Source of the DNA: JALYXV01 sp963791545
GTDB lineage: Bacteria; Actinomycetota; Acidimicrobiia; Acidimicrobiales; Palsa-688
Length of the DNA: 11,300 bases
Assembly: GCA_963791545.1 (NCBI GenBank)
Contig: CAWBSR010000011.1
Location: 1-11,300, forward strand
Direction of reading: 5' to 3'
The notes beneath the pieces are model-generated. The model saw nothing but the letters and a program-made list of their open reading frames with translations, ran no database searches and had not been told where the DNA came from. The translations under genes and the position numbers were made by a program. This document shows positions 1-6,533 of this stretch, one piece after another (positions within the stretch are counted from its first letter, which is position 1; every line of letters starts with the position of its first letter).

Positions 1-212
1 CGCCGGGCGACCAAGAACTGCTCGATCCTGTCGGCTGTGAGCTCGCCGACGCCGAGTCCCTGGCCGTCCAACCACCTGCTCACATGGGCCAGCAACTGGA
101 GCTGATAACCCACTGCATTGGGCCGATAGCCCTGGGCCTCCAGCCCCGCCCGGAACCCTGCGGCATAGACAACGAGCGGGCCGACGATCCTGACCCGTGA
201 CGGATCTGACAT
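1..212 (-). CDS. Tyrosine recombinase (phage-integrase family), N-terminal part, cut by window edge
   Basis: Reading the minus strand from ATG at 212 gives 70 codons, open to the left edge. The protein starts MSDPSRVRIVGPL and continues with GYRPNAVGYQLQLLAHVSRW, then LTADRIEQFLVARR. This is the helical SAM-like core-binding domain at the N-terminus of tyrosine recombinases, which grips DNA beside the crossover site. The catalytic domain (R-H-R-Y) lies outside the window. The start is well supported: GGAGGAGG sits about 6 bases upstream. Its 5' end faces the palindromic motifs at 268-390, which fits a recombinase encoded at the end of its own element. Recombinases of this kind often occur in Tn554-like or recombinase-in-trio (RIT) elements, but only one gene is visible here, so the element class is inferred. 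Confidence 0.75.
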   Translation of the reverse strand, partial: MSDPSRVRIVGPLVVYAAGFRAGLEAQGYRPNAVGYQLQLLAHVSRWLDGQGLGVGELTADRIEQFLVAR

Positions 213-267
213 CACTGCCTCCTCCGAGACGATTGCGAGGAAGAAGCGTCGCCCGTCAGGGCATCCG

Positions 268-346
268 GATTATGTGGAGCCCTCAGGCGGCAACGGCGTC
301 GTGGCCAGCGCCGATCTTGGACCGTCCGCCATCAGTCCACATAATC
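268..346. repeat. 11-bp perfect inverted repeat GATTATGTGGA / TCCACATAATC
   Basis: GATTATGTGGA at 268-278 is exactly complementary to TCCACATAATC at 336-346, with 57 bases between. The arms are AT-rich against a GC-rich background. They share the ATTATG core with the palindrome further right, which suggests binding sites for one protein, most simply the neighbouring recombinase. Confidence 0.7.
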
Positions 347-362
347 AGGCTCTCTACATAAT

Positions 363-390
363 GGACATTATGCAGAATTTCATAATGTCC
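363..390. repeat. 10-8-10 palindrome, candidate recombinase core site
   Basis: GGACATTATG (363-372) and CATAATGTCC (381-390) are perfect inverted arms around the 8-base spacer CAGAATTT. The left arm also overlaps a 7-2-7 palindrome, CATAATG-GA-CATTATG (357-372). Arm and spacer sizes match the crossover sites of tyrosine recombinases (arms of about 11 bp, spacer 6-8 bp). The last bases of the right arm, GTCC, also read as part of the transposase codons V-H that precede K-R-R-N-V, so the palindrome straddles the insertion junction. Confidence 0.6.
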
Positions 391-945
391 ACAAGCGCAG
401 AAATGTGGCCGACTACCTGCCCAAAGAGCTGGCCGGGCCGATCGACGCCCGCCTGGCCCGGGCGTTCAACGACGCCGACCACAAGCGGGGCCTCAAGGTC
501 GCCCGGGGCATCGCCGACCAGCTCGAAGCGGCCCACCCATCCGCCGCGGCCAGCCTCCGCGAAGGCCTGGAGGACATGTTCACCGTGCGCCGCCTCGGTG
601 CCAGCGACACCCTGGCCCGCTCCTTGAACTGCACCAACGCCATCGAGTCCATGATCTCAGTCGTGCAACGCCTCGGCGATCGCCACCACCGAGATCAAAG
701 GGTACCGGCGATCCAAAAAGTGTGCCCCAAGCGGCGAACCCCCCCCCCCCACCCGAGTCACCAACTTCAAAGACGCCGCCATGGTGCGCCGCTGGGTCGG
801 CGCCGGCATGCTCGAGGCGGAACGATCATTCCGACGGATCAAAGGCTGCAAAGACATGGCCGTCTTCACCTCCGCCATCCGAGCCGAAGTGACACGGCGA
901 CGCTCCCCGCAGACCACCCCCGACCGTCAGCACGCGGCGGCGTAA
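391..945 (+). pseudogene. IS256-family (mutator) transposase, C-terminal remnant
   Basis: From about 391 the sequence reads H-K-R-R-N-V-A-D-Y-L-P-K-E-L, then SLREGLEDMFTVRRLG and TNAIESMISVV. These are signatures of the C-terminal half of IS256-family DDE transposases. The E of NAIESM is the third catalytic residue. The N-terminal half with both catalytic aspartates is missing, cut at the palindromic recombinase site. Reading frame is lost after about 670. From about 754 it resumes in the +1 frame as VTNFKDAAMVRRWVGAGMLE, then RSFRRIKGCKDM, ending at TAA 943-945. The ~80 bases between (about 672-753) have no counterpart in the family and end in a 12-C run. It cannot make an active transposase. 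It belongs to a different subgroup from the intact IS256-type enzyme at 1141-2439. Confidence 0.8.
739..750. repeat. Run of 12 cytosines
   Basis: Twelve consecutive C residues lie inside the broken transposase at the right end of its unexplained ~80-bp insertion. Such runs are prone to slippage in cells and to length errors in sequencing, so the exact frame across this point is not reliable. Confidence 0.9.
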
Positions 946-1079
946 CCACCACCGGCGCCCGAGCAATCATCCCCTTCAATGCGCTCTTCCCAACTGCAAA
1001 CAGCGATAACGGTCACACCCAAGGCATATGATCACAATGCCTGAACAAGTGGGGCCGTCACCGAAAACCCACAAACCTC
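946..1079. other. Gene-free 3' flank of the broken IS256-type transposase
   Basis: No convincing coding sequence is visible between the transposase stop at 945 and the target duplication at 1080. It probably includes the non-coding end of the older IS256-type element, but I could not identify a terminal inverted repeat because its partner end is outside the window. Removing the later IS joins this DNA directly to 2518 onward. Confidence 0.4.
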
Positions 1080-1087
1080 GGGACACC
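1080..1087. repeat. Target-site duplication GGGACACC, left copy
   Basis: The 8 bases directly outside the left inverted repeat are identical to 2510-2517 outside the right one. IS256-family elements are known to duplicate 8-9 bp of target on insertion. Confidence 0.9.
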
Positions 1088-1112
1088 GGGACTGTCGCAA
1101 AAACGGTGTAAC
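1088..1112 (+). repeat. Left terminal inverted repeat of the IS256-family element
   Basis: This 25-bp end pairs with 2485-2509 in inverted orientation, with 19 matches. The inner 9 bases, CGGTGTAAC, match perfectly, as do the three outermost G residues. It lies 28 bases beyond the transposase stop codon. Confidence 0.85.
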
Positions 1113-1140
1113 CGGTCCTGATCATTGATGGGATTCTCGG

Positions 1141-2439
1141 TTACTTCGCTGCAGGCATTATACGGTTTGGGAATGCGATTGTAAAGGCATTCAAAGCGGG
1201 CTTCCACCGGTTCGTCCAACGCTGGCGGCCCTTCCCAGTCGGATCCAAACTCATCACCGCCAGGTATACACACTTCATGGCCGCCTGCTCGGTCGGGAAA
1301 TGACCCCGAGCCTTGACCGCCTTACGGATACGGGCATTGATGCTCTCAATAGCGTTCGTGGTGTAAATGACGGTGCGGATCTCCGGGTCGAAGCTGAGGA
1401 ACGGCACGAACTCCGCCCAAGCGTGCTCCCACAGCGCCACGATGGCCGGGTAGCGGGACTCCCAGCGCCCCGAGAACTCGGCGAAGCGGTCCAAGGCCGC
1501 CGCCTCGGTGGCCGCGGTGTAGATGGGCTTGAGGTCCTTGGCGATCGCCGGCCAGTCCTTGCGCGACGCGTAGCGGAACGAATTCCTGAGTAGGTGGACG
1601 ACACAGGTCTGCACGATCGCCTGGGGCCACACCGAGCTCACCGCGTCGGCGAGGCCGGTCAGGCCGTCGCACACCACGATGCAGGTGTCCTTGGTGCCCC
1701 GGTTCTTGACCTCGGTCAACACGTGATGCCAGTACTTGGCGCCCTCGCCGCCGTCGCCGGCCCACAAGCCCAAGATGTCCCGGGTGCCGTCCACGGTCAC
1801 CCCCACCGCCACGTAGATAGGCCTATTCGCCACTTGGCCCTCACGGATCTTGACCACGATGGCGTCAATAAAGATGACCGGGTACACCGGGTCGAGGGGG
1901 CGGTTCTGCCACTCGCTCATCCCCTCCAACACCCGATCGGTGATGCGGGTGATCGTCTCCTTCGACACCTGGGCCCCGTAGATCTCGCCCAGATGGGCGC
2001 AGATCTCCCCGTGGGTGAGACCCTTGGCCGACAAGGAGCACACCAGCGTGTCGACGCCGTTCAATCGTCGGCGGCGCTTGGGGACGATCACCGGCTCGAA
2101 CGTGCCGGCACGGTCCCGGGGCACCTCGAGCACGACCGGGCCGATCTCGGTCAGCACCGTCTTGGTCCGCGTCCCGTTGCGCGAGTTCCCCGAATGATGC
2201 CCGGCCGGTTCATAGGGCTCGTAGCCGACATGCTCGGTCAGCTCCGCCGCCAACGCCGACTCCAGCACCGTCTTGGTCAACCCGGCCAACAGGCCGCCCG
2301 GGCCCACCAGCGACACCCCCTGCTCGCAGGCCCGGTCCATCAACTGCACCGCCAGCTGCTCCAACGACGGCGGCCGCTCAACCAGCTCGGATCCACCAGC
2401 TACCGTCGGGCTGCTCGTAGCCTCAATCGTGTCGGTCAC
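1141..2439 (-). CDS. IS256-family (mutator type) DDE transposase, intact
   Basis: This 432-aa protein catalyses cut-and-copy movement of its own element by acting on the terminal repeats. The catalytic triad is visible: D192 in FIDAIVVK, D258 in VVCDGLTGL and E365 in TNAIESINAR. The spacing (66 and 107 residues) is that of the IS256 family. The N-terminal part holds LEQLAVQLMDRACEQG and the conserved GHHSGNSRNGTRTKTV segment; C-terminal features include RYPAIVALWEHAW and RWTNRWKPALNAF. The GTG at 2439 is preferred over an upstream ATG at 2466 because GGAAAGGAG stands 5 bases before it, giving a start V-T-D-T-I-E. The length is normal for the family and no frame is broken. The gene is alone between the inverted repeats, with only 45 bases from the start to the right repeat, so its promoter must be in or near that repeat. 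Confidence 0.93.
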   Translation of the reverse strand: MTDTIEATSSPTVAGGSELVERPPSLEQLAVQLMDRACEQGVSLVGPGGLLAGLTKTVLESALAAELTEHVGYEPYEPAGHHSGNSRNGTRTKTVLTEIGPVVLEVPRDRAGTFEPVIVPKRRRRLNGVDTLVCSLSAKGLTHGEICAHLGEIYGAQVSKETITRITDRVLEGMSEWQNRPLDPVYPVIFIDAIVVKIREGQVANRPIYVAVGVTVDGTRDILGLWAGDGGEGAKYWHHVLTEVKNRGTKDTCIVVCDGLTGLADAVSSVWPQAIVQTCVVHLLRNSFRYASRKDWPAIAKDLKPIYTAATEAAALDRFAEFSGRWESRYPAIVALWEHAWAEFVPFLSFDPEIRTVIYTTNAIESINARIRKAVKARGHFPTEQAAMKCVYLAVMSLDPTGKGRQRWTNRWKPALNAFTIAFPNRIMPAAK

Positions 2440-2443
2440 TACA

Positions 2444-2452
2444 ACTCCTTTC
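2444..2452 (-). promoter_or_regulatory. Ribosome binding site that fixes the GTG start of the IS256 transposase
   Basis: On the minus strand GGAAAGGAG is followed by TTGTA and then GTG at 2439. The upstream in-frame ATG at 2466 lacks such a site. Confidence 0.7.
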
Positions 2453-2484
2453 CGGCCAGGTCTCACCCCAGCCTGCCAGAGGTA

Positions 2485-2509
2485 GTTACACCGATGTTGT
2501 TAAAGACCC
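2485..2509 (-). repeat. Right terminal inverted repeat of the IS256-family element
   Basis: Read inward this end begins GGGTCTTTAACAACAT and ends CGGTGTAAC, pairing with 1088-1112 at 19 of 25 positions. It lies upstream of the transposase start. Confidence 0.85.
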
Positions 2510-2517
2510 GGGACACC
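2510..2517. repeat. Target-site duplication GGGACACC, right copy
   Basis: It is identical to 1080-1087 and marks the right junction of the IS256-family element. Confidence 0.9.
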
Positions 2518-2667
2518 CTCTGCAGTTCCGCGGAGGACCACTTAGCCCGGTTCCACCGATGAAATAGGTGTGTAGGTCGGTTGCTATCACGTAAAAGTGC
2601 CCCCTGACCTGGGAGGATGGCGGTTACCAAGCCAGCCACAATCCCTAGTTCGGAGGGCACTTTCTTG
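2518..2667. other. Non-coding stretch between the IS256 element and the IS1380 transposase
   Basis: No coding sequence is evident here. It should contain the left end of the IS1380-family element, perhaps around 2583-2620 where AAAAGTGCCCCCTGACCTGG occurs. Because the right end of that element is lost, the inverted repeat cannot be confirmed. GGAGGG at 2652-2657 is a plausible ribosome binding site for the transposase. Confidence 0.4.
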
Positions 2668-3606
2668 ATGCCAGTTTCGCACACTCTCGACCGGCTCGTG
2701 GTGACCTTCGACGACACCCACGCGGTGGCCGACGCTGGGCTGATCCTTCCGGCTACCCTGGCGCGGCGTCTGGGTCTGCGGGACCTGTTCGACACCCACG
2801 TCGACCTGGGCGGCTCGGCCGGTCACGCCAATGTCGGCGACAAGGCGATGACGTTGATCCACTCGGCGTTGGCCGACGGCGACTCGATCGACGACGCCGA
2901 CGTGCTGCGCTGCGCGGCCACGGAGGCGGTGCTGGGCCACGTTGTCCTGGCCCCCTCCACGCTCGGCACGTTCCTTCGAAGTTTCACCTGGGGCCATGCC
3001 CGCCAACTCGACGTCGTCTCCGCCGCGGTGTTGGACCGGGCGTGGGCGGCAGGCGCGGGACCGGGAGAAGGAGTCGCGGTCACGGTGGATGTCGACTCGA
3101 GCATCGTGGAGACCTACGGCCTGCAAAAACAGGGCGGCACCAAGTTCACCTACAACCACGTCCGCGGCTACCACCCACTGTTCGCCGTGATCGCGGGGAC
3201 CGGCGACGTGGTGCATTGCCGGCTGCGGGGCGGCAATGCCCATGCCGGGCGGGGTGCAGCGTCCTTTCTGGTCGAGACCTTCGGCCGAGTCCGCGACGCC
3301 GGGGCGACCGGGCCGTTGGTGTTGCGGGCCGACTCCGGTTTCTACAGCCACCAAGTCGTCGACGCGTGCACCAACGCTGATGTCCGGTATTCGATAACCG
3401 CCAAGCTGTACAAGGGTTTGCACGCCCGGGTGGCGGCCATCGCCGAGGACCAGTGGGCCCCGATCCCGTACTTCGGCGACGGTGCCGATGTCGCCGAGAT
3501 CGAATACCGGCCGTTCGGGACCAACAACAAGAACCCGTGCCGGCTGATCGTGCGGCGCACCAAACCGACTGCCGGCTCCCAGCTGGCGCTTCTCGCCACC
3601 TACGCC
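2668..3606 (+). pseudogene. IS1380-family transposase, truncated at the C-terminus by an IS21 insertion
   Basis: About 313 codons remain. Family features seen are the N-terminal LILPATLARRLGLRDLF, the segment VTVDVDSSIVETYG with the first catalytic aspartate (about residue 141 or 143), FTYNHVRGYHPLFAVIA, and LVLRADSGFYS with the second aspartate (about residue 222). The match breaks after LALLATYA, where the TGTGAGCGC end of the IS21 element begins. The C-terminal third, including the catalytic glutamate, is absent, so the enzyme must be inactive. The open frame runs on to 3717 but that tail is IS21 DNA. ATG 2668 is chosen because GGAGGG lies about 10 bases upstream; TTG 2665 and an in-frame ATG at 2617 are alternatives. 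The missing remainder is not found beyond 6533. Confidence 0.85.
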
Positions 3607-3619
3607 TGTGAGCGCTGCC

Positions 3620-3653
3620 GTAATTCCCTAGCCCGACGTTGCCGTATTTCCCT
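3620..3653. repeat. Two end repeats at the left terminus of the IS21 element
   Basis: GTAATTCCCT at 3620-3629 recurs as GTATTTCCCT at 3644-3653, 24 bases apart start to start. IS21-family ends are known to carry several such repeats, which serve as transposase binding sites. The same motif in opposite orientation is at the other end of the element. Confidence 0.8.
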
Positions 3654-3676
3654 ACTGGGCTCCTGGGAAGAGTGGT

Positions 3677-4066
3677 CTAGTCGATGGCGGCTCCTGGGGT
3701 GGGGGATGTGTCGGTGAGGAGCCCGGTGAGTTGGCGGGCGAGGGCGTTGGCGGTGGGCCATCCGAGTCCCTCGGCGACGATGACGACGTGGTCGTGGCGG
3801 CGTAATCGAAGAGTCCAGACGCGTTCGACCGGCCGGCCGTCGGGGCTTTGGTCGGGGTGGTCGAGCTCGACGACGATGGCGGCGCTCGCGCCGGCCGACC
3901 GGGCGGTGTCCGCAGGGCGGCCGGCCGGCGTGGGGTCGGCCGGCCGGGTGGGGTCGTGGCGGGGGCGGCGTTGCCGGCAGGCCGGGGAGCAGTAGATGGC
4001 GGGGCGACCGGTGTGGGCCCGGGCGGGCAGCGGGTTGTCGCAGCCGGGGTTGGCGCAGCTGGTCAC
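3677..4066 (-). CDS. Small zinc-ribbon-like protein carried by the IS21 element, unknown function
   Basis: This 129-aa product starts at GTG 4066, which overlaps the istB stop codon in the sequence GTGA, so it is probably translated by coupling to istB. The N-terminus has four cysteines, C4 and C9 in SCANPGCDNPL, and C26 and C30 in GRPAIYCSPACRQRR. That pattern suits a single zinc-binding ribbon or knuckle, possibly contacting DNA or RNA. A proline- and threonine-rich linker follows (about 33-58), then a compact part with VERVWTLRLRRHDHVVIVAE and a helical end. IS21 elements normally need only IstA and IstB, so this is an accessory gene. It could tune transposition, aid target choice or be a passenger; the sequence does not say which. 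The stop is only 23 bases from the nearest end repeat. Confidence 0.7.
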   Translation of the reverse strand: MTSCANPGCDNPLPARAHTGRPAIYCSPACRQRRPRHDPTRPADPTPAGRPADTARSAGASAAIVVELDHPDQSPDGRPVERVWTLRLRRHDHVVIVAEGLGWPTANALARQLTGLLTDTSPTPGAAID

Positions 4067-4815
4067 GGTTTGGTGTTCCCGCTGCCGGGCCGGCGGTTGG
4101 GCCGGTAGCTGCGGCCGGGCATGTGGATGTGGTGGGCGCCGTTGACGACCCGGTCGAGGATCGATTCGGCGACGACGGGATTCGGGAATAGCGTGTACCA
4201 GTCCTCGGCGGCCCGGTTGGCGGTGATGATCATGGACCGCCCGGCGCGCTCCGAGACAAGCTCGTACAGGTCATCGGCCTGGGTGGCGGTGAAGGTTCTC
4301 ATCGCGAAGTCGTCCAAGACGACCAAAGCGGGCCGGGCCCAGCGTCGCAACCGGGTCTCCCAGCTGCGATCGGCGTGCCCGCCGGCCAGGTCGGCGAGCA
4401 GCCGGCTGGTCTTGGCGAAGATCACGTTGTGGCCGTGACGGCAGGCGGCATGTCCGAGCGCCTGGGCGACGTGGGACTTCCCGACTCCGACCGGGCCGTG
4501 CAGAATCACGCTCTCGTTGTTATCCAAGAACCGCAGGGTGGCCAGGTCACGGATGTGGGCGGCGGGGCATTTGGGGTTGAACCCGAAATCGAAGTCCTCG
4601 ATGGTGCAGGTCTGCTCGAAGTGCGCGGCCCGCAGCCGGCGTTCGAGGGCGGCGGCGTCTCGGCGGGTGATCTCGTCCTCGCAGAGCACCTCGAGGAACT
4701 CCAGGTGTCCCAGGTCGCCGGCCTGGGCTTGGCCGAGCCGGGCGGCGAGGGTGTCGAGCATCCCCGACAGGTTCAACGCTTTGAGGCTGGTCTCCAGTTG
4801 ATGGGTGCGGGTCAC
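4063..4815 (-). CDS. istB: IstB, AAA+ ATPase helper of IS21 transposition
   Basis: This 250-aa protein is the ATP-dependent partner of the IstA transposase and in studied IS21 elements assembles on target DNA. The Walker A motif GPVGVGKS is at residues 107-114, Walker B LVVLDDF at 164-170, and a sensor segment SMIITANR at 194-201. The N-terminal helical part contains LNLSGMLDTLAARLGQAQ, the usual IstB opening. The start is GTG 4815, whose GTGA overlaps the istA stop, the arrangement typical of coupled istA-istB translation. It also shares a GTGA with the following zinc-ribbon gene. Length and motifs are complete, so it looks functional. The basic C-terminal tail, with RSYRPNRR, is common in the family. 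Confidence 0.94.
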   Translation of the reverse strand: MTRTHQLETSLKALNLSGMLDTLAARLGQAQAGDLGHLEFLEVLCEDEITRRDAAALERRLRAAHFEQTCTIEDFDFGFNPKCPAAHIRDLATLRFLDNNESVILHGPVGVGKSHVAQALGHAACRHGHNVIFAKTSRLLADLAGGHADRSWETRLRRWARPALVVLDDFAMRTFTATQADDLYELVSERAGRSMIITANRAAEDWYTLFPNPVVAESILDRVVNGAHHIHMPGRSYRPNRRPGSGNTKP

Positions 4816-6368
4816 GACGCCTCACCGACGTGAAAGAGCCGCTCGGGGCCGTGGAGATGGGCGGGTGCTGAAGGCAGGGGGACCTCGGCGGCGCCGTCTG
4901 ACTCGGTCCCCGCCGCCAGGATCCCCTTCACTGTCTTATACGACGGGTCGCCCACGGTGATCGCCCGGGCGCACGCGGCGTCGAGCCGCTCGGGCGAGTA
5001 CTTGTCGGCCAGGCGGACCACGCCCTGCACGGAGCGCAGCCGGTGCAAGGCGTTGACCTCGAACAATGTCGCCACCACGGCGGTCACCGATTCGCCCAGC
5101 TCGGCGGCCCGGCGCCGGCACCACACCGGGGTGCGCATGAAGAACGCCACCTTCTCGGGCGGGTAGTCCGCCCAGTCGGTCTGGCGGCCCCGCTCGATCC
5201 GGGCCCACGTCTTGACCACCACGCCGGCCACGAAGAACTCCACCGTCTTGTCCCCGGCCCGGGCGTCGACATGGGAGCCGATATAACGCCACGGGACGGT
5301 GTACAACGCCTTGCCGACCTTGGCATAGCAGTCCGCTCCGACCTTGGGGCGGCTCCAGCCGGCCAACTCGAAGACCGCCGCCGGCAGGGCGATCAACGCG
5401 GGCGCCTCGACGGAGTCGAACACCACCAACGGCTGGGCGCCGTCCAAGCTGCGATGATTGCGGCCTCCGGCCACATCCCGGCACCACACCAGCGCCCCGG
5501 CCTGCATGTCGGCCAAATCCAACCAATCCCGGCCCCGCCACAGCGAATCCCGGATATACGGCATCGGCCGCTCGACTCGGGGTTTATCCTTTGGTTTCCG
5601 GACCCTCGCGGGGTCTACCAGGCAGCCATAATGGGCGGCCAACTCCCCATACGCCCGGTTCACTTTCGGGTCGTAAATATCGGCCCGATCGACCCCGGTG
5701 GCCAGATTATCGGGCACCAGCCGGCGTGGACAGCCCCCAAGAAATTGGAACGCCGCGACGTGCGACGCCACCCACGACCCGGCGTCCATCGTGAACACCG
5801 GGCGCACGAACATGTGCCGGCTGCACGCCAAGACCATCACGAACGCCCACACCCGGCGGGCCCGCCCCGTCAACGGGTCGAGCCAGGTCCCCAAGAACCC
5901 GTAGTCGATCTGAGCCTCCTGGCCCGGCTCCACGTCGGGCCGCAGCACCGTGACCCGGTCCCGCAGACCCTCGTCGGGGAACTCCGCCGCCACGTACCGC
6001 CGGAAACTGGAGATCCCCACCGCCAGGCCGTGCTCGTCACGCAGCCGCTGATGCACCGTGGTCGCGGTGTTGGTCTCCAACATCGCCTTGATCGCCTCAC
6101 GGTGCGCCTCGATCGCCGGGAACGTCAAGCTCCTGGCCCGGGCGTCGACCAGCTCCGGGAACCAGCCCCGCACCAGCGCCGCCCACTCCGCCCGGCCCAA
6201 CGCCGGGCCGCCCGGGACGACCCCCGCCGCCTCCGCCTTGGCCACATACTTGCGGACCGTCTTGGGATCCACCCCCAAACTGTCCGCCACCACCGACTTC
6301 GGCCGGCCCGCATGCCAGTGCTGCAACACCTCAACAACGTCGATCACTTCGAACTGCCTCCTCGCCAT
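4812..6368 (-). CDS. istA: IstA, IS21-family DDE transposase
   Basis: This 518-aa enzyme cuts and joins the ends of the IS21 element. An N-terminal helix-turn-helix spans about residues 20-45 (KSVVADSLGVDPKTVRKYVA) and should bind the end repeats. The retroviral-integrase-like core follows, with D155 in QEAQIDYGF, D220 in RRLVPDNLATG and E266 in KDKPRVERPM. A C-terminal beta-rich part contains YTVPWRYIGSHVDARAG. The start is taken as ATG 6368, with a GAGG about 10 bases upstream. The length is usual for the family and the frame is intact. The stop overlaps the istB GTG. The start lies about 85 bases inside the innermost right-end repeat, so the promoter probably sits among the end repeats, where bound IstA could repress its own gene; that regulation is inferred. 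Confidence 0.94.
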   Translation of the reverse strand: MARRQFEVIDVVEVLQHWHAGRPKSVVADSLGVDPKTVRKYVAKAEAAGVVPGGPALGRAEWAALVRGWFPELVDARARSLTFPAIEAHREAIKAMLETNTATTVHQRLRDEHGLAVGISSFRRYVAAEFPDEGLRDRVTVLRPDVEPGQEAQIDYGFLGTWLDPLTGRARRVWAFVMVLACSRHMFVRPVFTMDAGSWVASHVAAFQFLGGCPRRLVPDNLATGVDRADIYDPKVNRAYGELAAHYGCLVDPARVRKPKDKPRVERPMPYIRDSLWRGRDWLDLADMQAGALVWCRDVAGGRNHRSLDGAQPLVVFDSVEAPALIALPAAVFELAGWSRPKVGADCYAKVGKALYTVPWRYIGSHVDARAGDKTVEFFVAGVVVKTWARIERGRQTDWADYPPEKVAFFMRTPVWCRRRAAELGESVTAVVATLFEVNALHRLRSVQGVVRLADKYSPERLDAACARAITVGDPSYKTVKGILAAGTESDGAAEVPLPSAPAHLHGPERLFHVGEAS

Positions 6369-6453
6369 CTGGGGACCTCGCTCACTCGTGTGAGCAGGGC
6401 GTCTACCGGTGCAAGGAGCCCAGCGGGTGGATCCCCCGTCCCGACAACGGACC

Positions 6454-6520
6454 AGGGAATTACGCCGGCGACCAGCTAGGGAATTACGTCGGCGTCAAAC
6501 CTCTCCAGCTAGGGAATTAC
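6454..6520. repeat. Three end repeats at the right terminus of the IS21 element
   Basis: AGGGAATTAC occurs at 6454-6463, 6478-6487 and 6511-6520, spaced 24 and 33 bases start to start. It is the complement of the left-end motif GTAATTCCCT. The outermost copy is followed by the terminal GCGCTGACA. Confidence 0.85.
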
Positions 6521-6533
6521 TTGGGCGCTGACA

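Larger units (their letters stand above)
213..390. mobile_element. Terminal region of a tyrosine-recombinase element with alternating CATAAT(G) motifs
   Basis: This non-coding stretch lies between the recombinase start and the transposase remnant. It holds five copies of a CATAAT or CATAATG-like motif in alternating orientation: ATTATG at 269-274, CATAAT at 340-345, CATAATG at 357-363, CATTATG at 366-372 and CATAATG at 381-387. They build an 11-bp perfect inverted repeat and a 10-8-10 palindrome. Paired inverted arms around a 6-8 bp spacer are the known architecture of tyrosine-recombinase core sites. Immediately after the last arm the sequence becomes coding sequence of another transposase, so the element end is placed at about 390. 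That this is the element terminus is inference. Confidence 0.5.
1088..2509 (-). mobile_element. Complete IS256-family insertion sequence, 1422 bp
   Basis: The element is bounded by 25-bp imperfect inverted repeats (19 of 25 matching). The left starts GGGACTGTCG and the right, read inward, starts GGGTCTTTAA. Both finish with the identical inner part CGGTGTAAC. Immediately outside both ends lies the same 8-bp direct repeat, GGGACACC, the target duplication expected for this family. One intact minus-strand transposase fills the element. Complete ends, target duplication and an open gene suggest a recent and possibly still active insertion. Confidence 0.9.
3607..6533 (-). mobile_element. Complete IS21-family insertion sequence, 2927 bp, with three genes
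   Basis: The left end begins TGTGAGCGCTGCCGTAATTC and the right end, read inward, begins TGTCAGCGCCCAAGTAATTC. The first 26 bases match at 21 positions, and both ends have the TGT...ACA tips of the family. Inside are istA, istB and a small zinc-ribbon gene, all on the minus strand and joined by GTGA overlaps. Repeats of GTAATTCCCT occur twice at the left and three times at the right end. I see no target duplication: the left flank ends CTACGCC and the right flank begins ACTCAGA. This suggests one flank was replaced after insertion. The element interrupts an IS1380 transposase on the left. Confidence 0.88.

Noticed and set aside
268..390. CATAAT motifs considered as a CRISPR array or integron attC sites
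   Set aside because: The motifs are 6-7 bp, alternate in orientation and are unevenly spaced, with no regular spacers and no attC-type R and L boxes.
739..750. C run considered as a phase-variation switch
   Set aside because: It sits in a truncated transposase remnant with no upstream half, so there is no intact gene for it to switch.
1594..2562. Long plus-strand open frame of 322 codons opposite the IS256 transposase
   Set aside because: It is rich in H, R, G and Q with no domain and is the antisense shadow of the high-GC transposase gene, which has clear motifs and a ribosome binding site.
2587..3423. 278-codon minus-strand frame opposite the IS1380 transposase
   Set aside because: No recognisable motif; the plus strand encodes the IS1380 signatures over the same bases.
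3607..3717. Apparent C-terminal extension of the IS1380 transposase
   Set aside because: These codons lie in the IS21 left end and arise only because the frame happens to stay open across the junction.
5043..6479. 478-codon plus-strand open frame opposite istA
   Set aside because: Its composition is that of a GC-driven antisense frame (R, P, H, G rich) and istA on the other strand has all catalytic motifs.
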